From positions 1,364,001 through 1,428,000 of the forward strand of contig NZ_BSDP01000001.1 in assembly GCF_027925245.1 (NCBI RefSeq): DNA of 64,000 bases, given 5' to 3'. Positions within the stretch are counted from its first letter, which is position 1. The number at the start of each line of letters is the position of its first letter. Below the pieces are notes generated by a model, which had not been told where the DNA came from, searched no databases, and was given only the letters and a program-made list of their open reading frames with translations. Of the stretch, positions 15,632 through 24,800 are shown in pieces. Origin of the DNA: Agromyces rhizosphaerae. GTDB taxonomy: Bacteria > Actinomycetota > Actinomycetes > Actinomycetales > Microbacteriaceae. Made by a program: the position numbers and the translations under genes.

Positions 15632-15639
15632 GCGGCCCC

Positions 15640-15645
15640 TAGACT
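15640..15645 (+). promoter_or_regulatory. Leaderless -10 of AI-2E family gene
   Basis: TAGACT begins 12 nt before the ATG at 15652. Confidence 0.45.
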
Positions 15646-15651
15646 GGCGCC

Positions 15652-16776
15652 ATGAAGAGGTCGTCGCGCCGCAGCTCCGATGCCAGAGAGGTCACCGAGC
15701 CCGAGGTGATGTCCCGCGCGCGCCCCGTCGTGAGCGTGATGAGCAACCATCCCTTCCGGTGGGCGTTCATCGCGACCCTGGGCGTGCTGCTCGCCCTGTT
15801 CCTCGCGCAGGCGGCGCTCGGCCTGTCGTCGGTCATCTTCTCGGTGTTCGCGGCGATCTTCATCTCGCTCGGGCTCGACCCGCTGATCCGCTGGTTCCAG
15901 CGCCGCGGCATGAAGCGCGGCTGGGCGATCGTCACGGTCATCCTGCTGTTCGTCGGCGTGGTCGCGGGAATGCTGCTCCTGCTGATTCCGATCATCGTCA
16001 CGCAGTCGGTCGAGTTCGTGCAGGGGCTTCCCGAGGCCATCGCCGACATCCAGACGCAGGACTGGTACCTGGCGGTCGAGGACTTCACCGGCGGCGCGGT
16101 CTCCGGCGCCTACGACTGGCTGCTCGGCATCATCACCGACCCGAACACGTGGGCGACCGTCGGCGGCGGCGCACTCGCGGTCGCCGGCACGGTCGTGAAC
16201 GCGGTCTCGACCGGCTTCTTCGTCTTCATCCTGTCGATCTACTTCATCGCGACGCTCGACACGATGAAGCGGGCCTGCTACTCGCTGATCTCCAAGTCGC
16301 ACCGCGAGACGGTCGTCGGCTACGCCGAGCGGATCATGGAGTCGATCGGCCGCTACCTCAGCGGCATGGTGATCCTGGCGTTCTTCAACGCGACCTACAG
16401 CCTGATCCTGCTGATCATCGTCGGGGTGCCGTACGCGATCGTGATCGCATCGGTCGCGTTCCTGATCACGCTCATCCCGCTCATCGGTACGATCCTCACC
16501 ACCATCGCGATGACGATCGTGGCGCTGTTCGTCTCGCCGACGGCCGCGATCATCGTGCTGATCTTCATGCTCATCTACATGCAGGTCGAGGCGTACATCC
16601 TCACCCCGCGCGTGATGAGCAAGGCCGTGTCCATCCCGGGCTCGCTCGTGCTGATCGCCGCCCTCGCCGGTGGCACGCTCGCCGGCCTGCCGGGCGCGCT
16701 GGTCGCCATCCCGATCGCGGCGGGCATCCTGCTCATCATCCGCGAGGTCGTGGTGCCGAAGAAGGAGCTCAGCTAG
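15652..16776 (+). CDS. AI-2E family transporter
   Basis: A 374-residue membrane protein of the AI-2E/TqsA (UPF0118) family: paired N-terminal helices (residues about 36-95), a soluble segment (about 120-170), then five or more helices, with the conserved VPYAIVIASVAFLITLIPLIGTILT stretch near 264 and the YILTPRVMSKAVSIPGSLVL signature near 322. Family members export small molecules, including the quorum signal AI-2, or exchange ions; the substrate is not predictable. The mRNA looks leaderless, and the gene ends at a perfect palindrome shared with the convergent thioesterase gene. Confidence 0.9.
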   Translation: MKRSSRRSSDAREVTEPEVMSRARPVVSVMSNHPFRWAFIATLGVLLALFLAQAALGLSSVIFSVFAAIFISLGLDPLIRWFQRRGMKRGWAIVTVILLFVGVVAGMLLLLIPIIVTQSVEFVQGLPEAIADIQTQDWYLAVEDFTGGAVSGAYDWLLGIITDPNTWATVGGGALAVAGTVVNAVSTGFFVFILSIYFIATLDTMKRACYSLISKSHRETVVGYAERIMESIGRYLSGMVILAFFNATYSLILLIIVGVPYAIVIASVAFLITLIPLIGTILTTIAMTIVALFVSPTAAIIVLIFMLIYMQVEAYILTPRVMSKAVSIPGSLVLIAALAGGTLAGLPGALVAIPIAAGILLIIREVVVPKKELS

Positions 16777-16778
16777 GG

Positions 16779-16808
16779 GCGAGCGGATGCCCCGGGGCAT
16801 CCGCTCGC
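16779..16808. terminator. 30-bp perfect palindrome between convergent genes
   Basis: GCGAGCGGATGCCCC and its exact complement abut with no spacer, then TT. It lies 3 bp after the AI-2E family gene and 11 bp from the thioesterase stop, so it can terminate both. The core GGATGCCCCGGGGCATCC recurs at 17406 and 53467. Confidence 0.7.
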
Positions 16809-16818
16809 TTCGCCCGCG

Positions 16819-17385
16819 TCAGCTCCAGACCGACGGGGCCGCCGCGCGCGTGGCGGGCAGCGACACGCCCTGGCCCCACTCGAGCAGGCGCTCGGGCACG
16901 ACCATCTCCTCGGGCACCTCGCCGATCGCGTCGATGAGCTCGGCCACCGACACGGTGCCGCCCTCCTTCTTCAGGAACCTGCCGCGGATGTAGCCCTTCG
17001 CGTAGACCTCGGGCTCGCCGTCGGCGCCCGGGCGCACGAAGCGCTGCTCGACGTACACCGCCTTGTCGTCGAAGCCCAGGATGCGCGACTCGATCGTGAA
17101 CCGCTGCCAGAGGCCCAGCGACTTGCGGAACGAGAGCGTCTCGGCGACGACCACGGGGTACCAGCCGCGCGAGCGGAAGATCTTCCAGACGCCGTTGCGC
17201 ACGAGCATGTCGAAGCGCGCGATGTCCATGATCGAGAAGTACACGCCGTTGTTCATGTGCCAGTTGACGTCGAGGTCGGTCGGCAGCGTGATGAAGTTCG
17301 TGCGGGCGACGTCGTAGTGCCCGAGGCCCTGCTTGCGGCGCGAGAACCAGAACAGGTGGAGGAGGGTTCGGAAGAACATGTGCAC
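16819..17385 (-). CDS. Acyl-CoA thioesterase, hotdog fold (THEM6-like)
   Basis: A 188-residue hotdog-fold protein. TNFITLPTDLDVNWHMNNGVYFSIMDIARFD is the THEM6/4-hydroxybenzoyl-CoA thioesterase-like helix entry (D-x-N-x-HMNN), and the later strands (VVVAETLSFRKSL, RFTIESRILGFDDKAVYVEQRF) fit the sheet. It probably hydrolyses acyl-CoA of unknown chain. The GTG start at 17385 is preferred over ATG at 17379 because TACAGT begins exactly 12 nt upstream, the spacing seen at other leaderless genes in this window. Confidence 0.85.
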   Translation of the reverse strand: MHMFFRTLLHLFWFSRRKQGLGHYDVARTNFITLPTDLDVNWHMNNGVYFSIMDIARFDMLVRNGVWKIFRSRGWYPVVVAETLSFRKSLGLWQRFTIESRILGFDDKAVYVEQRFVRPGADGEPEVYAKGYIRGRFLKKEGGTVSVAELIDAIGEVPEEMVVPERLLEWGQGVSLPATRAAAPSVWS

Positions 17386-17391
17386 GGCAGC

Positions 17392-17397
17392 ACTGTA
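17392..17397 (-). promoter_or_regulatory. Leaderless -10 of thioesterase gene
   Basis: TACAGT on the minus strand begins 12 nt before GTG at 17385 and selects that start. Confidence 0.45.
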
Positions 17398-17405
17398 GGG
17401 CAGGG

Positions 17406-17425
17406 CGGATGCCCCGGGGCATCCG
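17406..17425. repeat. 20-bp palindrome, GGATGCCCCGGGGCATCC core
   Basis: An exact copy of the 18-base core of the palindromes at 16779 and 53467, lying upstream of the thioesterase promoter. In this position it cannot be the terminator of that gene. Confidence 0.65.
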
Positions 17426-17501
17426 TTGGCGCACTCGGACAAGCCCGCCCGCCGCGGCGCCGCGCCCTCCTTGTGGGCAACCGCCAGCGGCGTATCTGCG
17501 C

Positions 17502-17553
17502 ATCGGCACGTGCCGATCACACCGGCCCGCGCTGCAGCGCGGGCCCGTGTGAT
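17502..17553. terminator. Two overlapping palindromes after prpC
   Basis: ATCGGCACGTGCCGAT (17502-17517) is a perfect 16-bp palindrome. Adjoining it, 17516-17553 folds into a 38-nt hairpin with one C-C mismatch around a CTGCAG core, with TTTC on its right side. It begins 41 nt beyond the prpC stop and is the likely terminator; the 16-bp palindrome could also be an operator. Confidence 0.6.
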
Positions 17554-17593
17554 TTCGGCGGGCCGGTGCGTGACGGCTGGGCGCGGGGCGGGT

Positions 17594-18724
17594 TCAGCGG
17601 ACGGGGACGTGCCGCTCGTCGGAGCCGTCGTAGACGGAGAGCGGACGGATCAGCGAGTTGCCGTCGAGCTGCTCCATGATGTGCGCCGTCCAGCCGACCA
17701 CGCGGCTGGCGACGAACAGGGGCGTGAACGTCTCGGTGTCGAAGCCCATCACGTGGTACGCCGGGCCGGCCGGGTAGTCGAGGTTCGGCTTGATGCCCTT
17801 GCGTTCGTCCATCGCGCGCTCGAGCGTCACGTAGAGCTCGTACAGGTCGGGGCGGTCGTAGTACTCGAGCATCCGCTCCATCGCGTCGCGCATGGTCGGC
17901 ACGCGCGAGTCGCCGTGCTTGTAGACGCGGTGCCCGAAGCCCATGACCTTGCGCTTGGCGGCGAGCGCGTCGTCGAGCCAGGCCTCGGCGCGATCGGCCG
18001 AGCCGATCTCGTCGAACGCGTGCATGACGGCCTCGTTCGCCCCGCCGTGCAGCGGGCCCTTCAGCGCGCCGATCGCGCCGACGACCGCGGAGTAGATGTC
18101 GGAGAGCGTCGACGTGATCACCCGGGCGGTGAACGTCGACGCGTTGAACGAGTGCTCGGCGTACAGGATCATCGACACGTCGAACGCGTTCACGACCGGC
18201 AGCTCGGGCAGCTCGCCGAAGGTCATGAACAGGAAGTTCGCCGAGTAGCCCAGGTCGTCGCGCGGCTCGATCATGTCGAGCTCGTGGCGGCGGCGCTGGT
18301 CGTAGGCGACGATCGACGGCAGCTGCGCGAACAGGCGCATCGCGATGTCGAGGTTCACGTCGGGCGACGACTCGCGCGCCTTGGGATCGCGCGCGCCGAT
18401 GACGCTGACCGCGGTGCGCACGACGTCCATGGGGTGCGCGGTGAGCGGCAGCTCGTCGATCACGCGCTTGACCGTGTGGTCGAGCCCGCGCAGCGACCGC
18501 TCGCGCTGCTCGAACGCGGCGAGCTGGCGCTCGTCGGGCAGGTCGCCATTCCAGAGTAGGTACGCGACCTCCTCGAACGTCACCGACGCCGCGAGCTCCT
18601 GCACCGGGTACCCGCGGTACAGCAACGAGTTCGTCTCGGGGTTCACCTTCGAGATCGCCGTCGTGTCGACGTACACCCCGGCGAGGCCCTTGTGGATCTC
18701 GGGCTCGGTCTGCTGCTCGGTCAT
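17594..18724 (-). CDS. prpC: 2-methylcitrate synthase / citrate synthase
   Basis: A 376-residue citrate-synthase-fold enzyme of the small 2-methylcitrate synthase type, condensing propionyl-CoA (or acetyl-CoA) with oxaloacetate. The catalytic motifs are clear: His in GPLHGGANE near residue 223, His in GFGHRVYKHGD near 268, and Asp in NLDYPAGP near 320. Length is typical (370-380). prpB and prpD lie 7.6 kb upstream on the same strand, but a 7.2-kb glycosidase gene intervenes. A separate promoter (TAGGCT overlapped by a palindrome) precedes prpC, so it is transcribed independently. It may also serve as a housekeeping citrate synthase. Confidence 0.93.
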   Translation of the reverse strand: MTEQQTEPEIHKGLAGVYVDTTAISKVNPETNSLLYRGYPVQELAASVTFEEVAYLLWNGDLPDERQLAAFEQRERSLRGLDHTVKRVIDELPLTAHPMDVVRTAVSVIGARDPKARESSPDVNLDIAMRLFAQLPSIVAYDQRRRHELDMIEPRDDLGYSANFLFMTFGELPELPVVNAFDVSMILYAEHSFNASTFTARVITSTLSDIYSAVVGAIGALKGPLHGGANEAVMHAFDEIGSADRAEAWLDDALAAKRKVMGFGHRVYKHGDSRVPTMRDAMERMLEYYDRPDLYELYVTLERAMDERKGIKPNLDYPAGPAYHVMGFDTETFTPLFVASRVVGWTAHIMEQLDGNSLIRPLSVYDGSDERHVPVR

Positions 18725-18741
18725 GGGGCCCCCGTCGCTTC

Positions 18742-18759
18742 GGCTGGAACTCCAGCCTA
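18742..18759 (-). promoter_or_regulatory. prpC promoter with overlapping palindrome
   Basis: GGCTGGA and TCCAGCC around AC (18742-18757) form a palindrome overlapping a minus-strand TAGGCT (18754-18759). It is placed to start an mRNA with a leader of about 20 nt before the prpC ATG, which follows a G-rich ribosome-binding site. Confidence 0.45.
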
Positions 18760-18855
18760 TTGGTGGGGGCGGCTCTGCGGCATCCGCTCACCCGTGCCCG
18801 GCGCGCTGCGATGTCGGCGCTGCATCGCCCTGCCACTGGACGCGCATCCCCTGCC

Positions 18856-21800
18856 TCAGTCGTCCAGCAGCGCCCCCAGGTTGGTGAGCAGCACCGCACG
18901 GAGCGCCTCGTCCGTGATCTCCTCCGCCTTCAGCTGCGCCTCGGCCAACAGGTCGCGCACGGCCTCGCCGTTGCCCTTCGCCAGCTGACGCTCGGCAGCG
19001 TCGACCAGCCTGCTCAGCGACGTGAACTGACCGCGCTCCAGCTCGTCCTCGAAGCGTTCCAGCAACGCCGACACGTCGTGGAGCGTGGTCGAGATCGTGA
19101 ACGTGAACGTCGTCGTGGCGGTGTTGCCCGCCACGTCGACGGCGACGACGGTGACCGTGTGCTCGCCCAGCGTCCACTCCCACGCCGACAGCAGGGCCGA
19201 GGTCTCGGCCACTCCGGCGTCGACCTCCTCGCCGTCGATCGACAGCACGAGCGTCGACATGCCCGACGTCGCATCCGAGCCCGTCGCGCGGAGCTCGACC
19301 TGCTCCGACGAGCCCACAACGGCTCCGCCGTCGATGCCGTCGATGCCGATCTGCGGTGCACCGGTGTCGAGCTTGAACGAGACCGAGGTCGTCTCCGAGG
19401 TGAGCCCGTACCGGGTCGCGCGGGTGTCGACCGTGTGCTCGCCGTCGGAGTCGACCACCAGCACGCCGTCGTCGTCCGCCGCCCAGTCGGCGTCGTCGAT
19501 GGAGAACTCGATCGTCGCGTCCCCGTCGGTGGTGGCGGTCACCGTGACCGGCGAGACGTGCCATCCTGCGTCGCCGTCGGCCTCGGCCGGGTCGATCGAG
19601 AGCGCCATCGGGGGAACCGTCGCGACGGGCTCGATGCTCGACAGCGTCGGCGTCACCGGCTGGAACAGCCCGTCTTCGCCGATCGACAGCCGGTCGATCG
19701 TCGTCTCGCGATGCGTGCCGTCGCCGTTCGGGATCGCGAACCGGTGGTAGGCGATGTACCAGTCGTCCGTGCCCGCCACGTTCAGGACCGAGTTGTGACC
19801 GGTTCCCAGGATGCCCATCGAGGTGTCCTTCTCGAGGATCACACCCCGAGAGGTCCACGGACCGTCCACGCTCGGCGCGGTCGCGTAGCCGACGCGGTAG
19901 TTCGGCGAGCCGGTGTCGTCGATCGAGTAGGTCAGGTGGTACGTACCCTCCCGGTAGTTGACGAAGGTTCCCTCGCGGTAGTCGTCCAGTCCCTGCATCG
20001 CCGAGATCGTGCCCGGGACCAGCGACGTCATGTCGTCCGCCAACTCGGCGTAGACCGGTGCACCGTTGCCCCAGAACAGGTAGTACTTCCCCGTCTCGGG
20101 ATCCATGAACGCCGCCGGGTCGATCGCCTGACCACTGGTGACCGCCTCGTTGTTGAGGATCATCGCCTCGGGCTGTGCCGTGAACGGCCCCTCGGGGCTG
20201 TCCGCGACCGCGACACCGATCGTCTTGCGGTCGTACGTCGGGTTGTGACCACTGAAGTAGAAGTAGTACTTCCCCTCCCGCTCGATGATCGTCGGCGCCC
20301 AGGCGCTGCCGGTGGCCCACGGCACGTCGCCGTTCGCGCCGTCGAGCGTCAGGAACGGCTCGTCCGAGCGCGTCCAGTCGACCAGGTCGTCCGACTTCCA
20401 CACGAAGAACTCACTGCCGCTCCAGCCGGGGTAACCGTCCGAGGTGGCGTAGAGGTAGAACGTGTCGCCGAACTGCGCGATGTTCGGGTCTGCGTACAGG
20501 CCCGGCAGCACGGGGGACTTCATCTCGATCGCCTCGACCGTCCAGACGCGGCTGGCGCCACCCGGCGCGATCACCGTCACCTGGACCGGGTTCGAGTAGT
20601 CCGTCGGTCCCGCAGGCGACACCTCCGCATCCGGGACGACGACGTAGGCCGGTGCCAGCCCGGTCAGGTCGGTGCCCGGCTCGACCGGGAGCACGACGGT
20701 GCCCGCCTCCGGGTCGATGATCGCCTCCGTCTTGAGCGTGTCGAGCTCGACGCCCAGGATCCCGGTGCCGTCGGTGGCGATCTCGGCCACCTCGACCCCG
20801 CTCAGCGCGCGGTCGTACATGAGGACGTTCCGAACAGACCCGCGGAGCAGGTTGTCACCGGGATACACCGACCGACCGATGAAGTTCTCGGTCGTGAATC
20901 CACTCCCGATGTCGCCGGGGTCGACGGTGACATCGACGTTCTCGCCCACCAGGATGCCATCCCGGTAGATTCGCGCGACGTCGTCGGAGCCGAGCGTGTA
21001 GGTGATGGTCACCCACTGCTCCCGCGGCAGATCCGACCCGGCGCCGACGGTCTGCTCCCCCACCCAGTTCGTCGTGGTGATCGACGACCGGTATCCGTTT
21101 CCGGTGGTGAAGAGGTACCCGTCGCCCAGGTTGTCGGTGGTGTTGCCCATGCCCCAGATGAAGTAGGGCGCGGGCTGGTCGACCGCGATGTTCACGTCCA
21201 TCGAGAAGGTGATCTCCTCCAGGCCGGCCATCGCATCGTCCGGCAGGTCGATCCAGGCGTCGCTCCCGTCGAGGGCGACGGCGTCGCCGGTGAAGGTCGC
21301 ATCGCCGGCGAGTGCCGCATCGTTGCCGTTGCCCGATGCATCCGCCACGACGGTGCCGTCGGTCTCGTCCATCGGGTACTCCCAGACCAAGCCGTCCTGG
21401 GTGCTGGGCAGCGGCTCGGCCACCTCGGACGCCAGCTCCGCGAGAAGCAGGTCGTGCTCGGCCTGGGTCACCGGCAGCACCGTCCCGTGCCGCGGGTTGG
21501 CGGGCAGGTCGTAGTCGCTCGGGATCGCCCAGTTCGGGTCGTCCAGATCGCTCGTGCCCAGGGGCACGTAGCCGCGACCGCCGTACTCGTCGACGAACAG
21601 GTAGGTGTCGAACTCCGACGTGTCGTTCGGGTTGGCGTGGAACCCGGTGGCACCCTCCACGGCGCCGGTGCCGGCATCACGGCCGATGCAACTCGCCACG
21701 AGCTCCCAGTCCGCAGCGTCGGGCGACGTGAGGTCGGTCGACTTCTCCTGGATGATGTCGGAGCACCCCGTGGTGCCGGCACCCTCGTCCTTGGTGAAGC

Positions 21801-24800
21801 GGTGGTACCACTCGCCGTCCTGGATGATCGTCGTGTCGATGCGTGACACGCCGTAGTCCTGCCAGGGCTGCGCCTCGCTGAAGTGCACGAAGTCACGCGT
21901 CGTGGCGTACAGCATCTGGTTGTAGGTGTCACCGGTCCGGTCGTCGGTCGCATACAGCTTGGATGCCCAGAAGACGATGAACTCCTCGTTCGCCTCGTCC
22001 CAGTAGGCCTCCGGCGCCCAGGTGTTGCCGGCGTTGTCGGGCGAGACCTTCACGTGGCGCTGCTCCGACCAGTTGACGAGGTCGGTGGACTCCCAGATCT
22101 CCAGGTACTGGCTGCCGTTGCGCTGCGCCTCTCCCCAGTCGCCGTTGCGGCCGATCGAGAGGTCGGTGGCGATCAGGAAGAAGCGGTCGCCCTCGGGCGA
22201 ACGGATGAGGAACGGGTCGCGGAGGCCACGGGTGCCCTCGGTCGACTCGAGGACCGGAGCCCCGTTGTTCAGACCCTGCCAGTACAGCGCGTTGTTGCCC
22301 TCACTCGCGGCGAAGTAGATCTTCTCGCCGGGGATGCTGTTGCCCGTGAAGTAGCTGAACGCGTAACCGGTGAACTCCTCGAGCTCGAAGGCCGCCCGAA
22401 CCGTCAGGTCGATGGTCCGCTGTGCGGTCGCCTCGCCCACGGCGACGGTCGCGGTCATCGCGACGACGGCGTCGCCGCCTGCCGGACGCTGCACGATGCC
22501 GTCCGCCGTGACGATGCCGGTGTCGGAGGACTCCCAGGTGATGACGGCGCCTCGTGCACCGGACTCCGGGAGCCAGATGTTGCCACGCACGTCGTGCGGG
22601 TCCACCAGGGAGATCGCGTCGGCCGCGTCCTGTGCGAGCTGCTCGTCGGTGGCGTCGGCGAGCACCGTCACCTCGAAGTTCCGCACCGCTCGGACGTCGC
22701 CCGAGGAGATGGTCGCGGTCATCGTCACGGTCGCGTCCGGCGAGCCGCTCGCGGGACGCGTCACGGTGCCGTCTGCCGCGACGACCGAGCCGTCGCTCGA
22801 GCTCCAGGAGATGGCGGAGCCCCAGGTGCCGACCGTCGGCAGCTCGAGATCGCCGGTGACCTCGCCGGTGTCACCGAGGTCGACCTCTGCGGCATCCTGA
22901 CTCACGCGCAGTTCATCCGCGAGCGAGATCTCCACGACCTCGTCGGCCGAGAGCGGACGATCGTAGACAGAGAACGACCGCAGGTTGCCGAACAGGCTCG
23001 GGTCACCGTCGTAGTTGGAGTCGCCCAGCAGGTTCTTGACGGTCGTTCCGGCTCCGATGTCACCCGGCACGATCACGAGGTCCGTGCGCTGGGCGATCTG
23101 CTCGCCGTCCTGGTAGAGCGTGCCGGTGGCACCGTCCTGGGTGTACACGAGGGAGGTCCAGACACCGCGCTCCAGGCTGCGGCCCGGCTCGGGTGCGATC
23201 ACCTGCTCGCCGTCCCAGCGAGTGGGCGTGAGCCCGATCCGCAGCCCTTCGCCGCCGAGGAAGAGCATGCCGTTGGCACTCGGGTCCGTCCCGGGCTCGT
23301 TACCCAGGCCCCACACGAAGTACGGCGAAGCCTGGCCCGGGTCCACGAAGACGTCGACCGCCACCGTGATGGCGCCGAGGCCTGCGAGGAGGTCGTCCGG
23401 CAGCTCGACTGCGTCGCCGTCGCCGTCCAGTGCCAGCCCGGTCGTGCCGGTCCACTCGGGGTCGCCGACGGGGGTGCCGTCGTTGCCGTTGCCGGACCGG
23501 TCGAGCACGATCGCCCCGGAGTCCAGGGTCAGGTCGTAGTCGAGCAGCAGGCTGGGGTCGGCGGGCTCGAACACCTGGATCTCGCTCAGCACCATGTGGG
23601 TGTTGTCGTAGGCGTTGAGGACGACCCGCAGCGCGTTCGTGGTCACCGGGTCGAACCAGAGCGACGAGGTCGGGCCGGCGGCGTCACGGGGCGGGCCGTC
23701 CACCGTTCCCGTGACGTCCGTCCACGTCCCGTCCGAGTTGCGCACCTCGATGCGCAGGGTCTCCGCGTAGGCGCCGAACTCGTTGTAGAAGACCACGTCG
23801 GCCGAGGAGATCTCGACCTCGCGACCCAGCTCGAGCGTGATGGTGTCACTGACGTTCTTCGAGTCCGGCTTCCAGTTGCTCCAGGCCTTGTCGGTGAGGA
23901 TGCCGTTGACGAGTCCGTCGACCCCGTACCCGGGCTCCGTGAAGGTCGCAGACAGGGTCACCCCGGGGTCATCGGCGACGTTGTCGCCGCGCGCGATGAC
24001 GGGGTCCTGCGCGTCGGGGTCCACGATCTGCCAGAGCTGGTTGGCCCGGCCGTTGGGCTGCCACGTGCCGACCGGGGATCCGTCCGTCGTGGCCTCCCCG
24101 CCGACGTCCACGAGGGCGCCGCTGGCCACGTTGACCAGCGTGCGTGCGCCGTTGCCCGTGGTCGACAGGATCCACCGGGCGGCGTCACCGTTCTCGGCGG
24201 ACAGGGCGAGATCGCCGTCCACGACGGAGAGGCGGTCGCCGGTCGCCGCGTTGGTCACCGTGTACTGCGCGCGAGCTCCGGTGCCGGCCACCTGCGCGAT
24301 GCTCCACTGCTGCTCGTCATCGCTGCTCCTGGTCGCGATCTGCAGTCCGCCGTCGGCGTCGGGAGCCAGCGACAGGCCGGACTGCGCCCCCTGGAGCCGA
24401 TAGAGTTCGCCGTCCTGGATGGGTGCGGCCGTGGTGTCGACCTCGTCGACGCCGGCGAACACGAGCGTCGTGACCGACTCGGCCGGAACCTGGACGGTCG
24501 CGCTGCCGTCGACCACCGCGGTCGGGGCGCCCTCGACCAGGGCGCCGTCCGCGCTGGTCACGATCGGCGTGACCGTGGCGCCCTCGGCATCCGCGAAGCC
24601 GGACAGGTCCATCTTCACGTCGCGCACCGCGGCGCTGTCGTTCACGTGGACGGCGACCAGCCCTTCGGCGGTCAGCGCGGTGGTGGTGTCGGGGTCGTCG
24701 TTGCCGATCAGCGTGTCACCGGGCGCGATCCAGTGGGTGAAGTTGCGCACGGTGTCGTACTTGGTGTTGGTGTAGACCGGGCACGACTCGAGCGTGTCCT

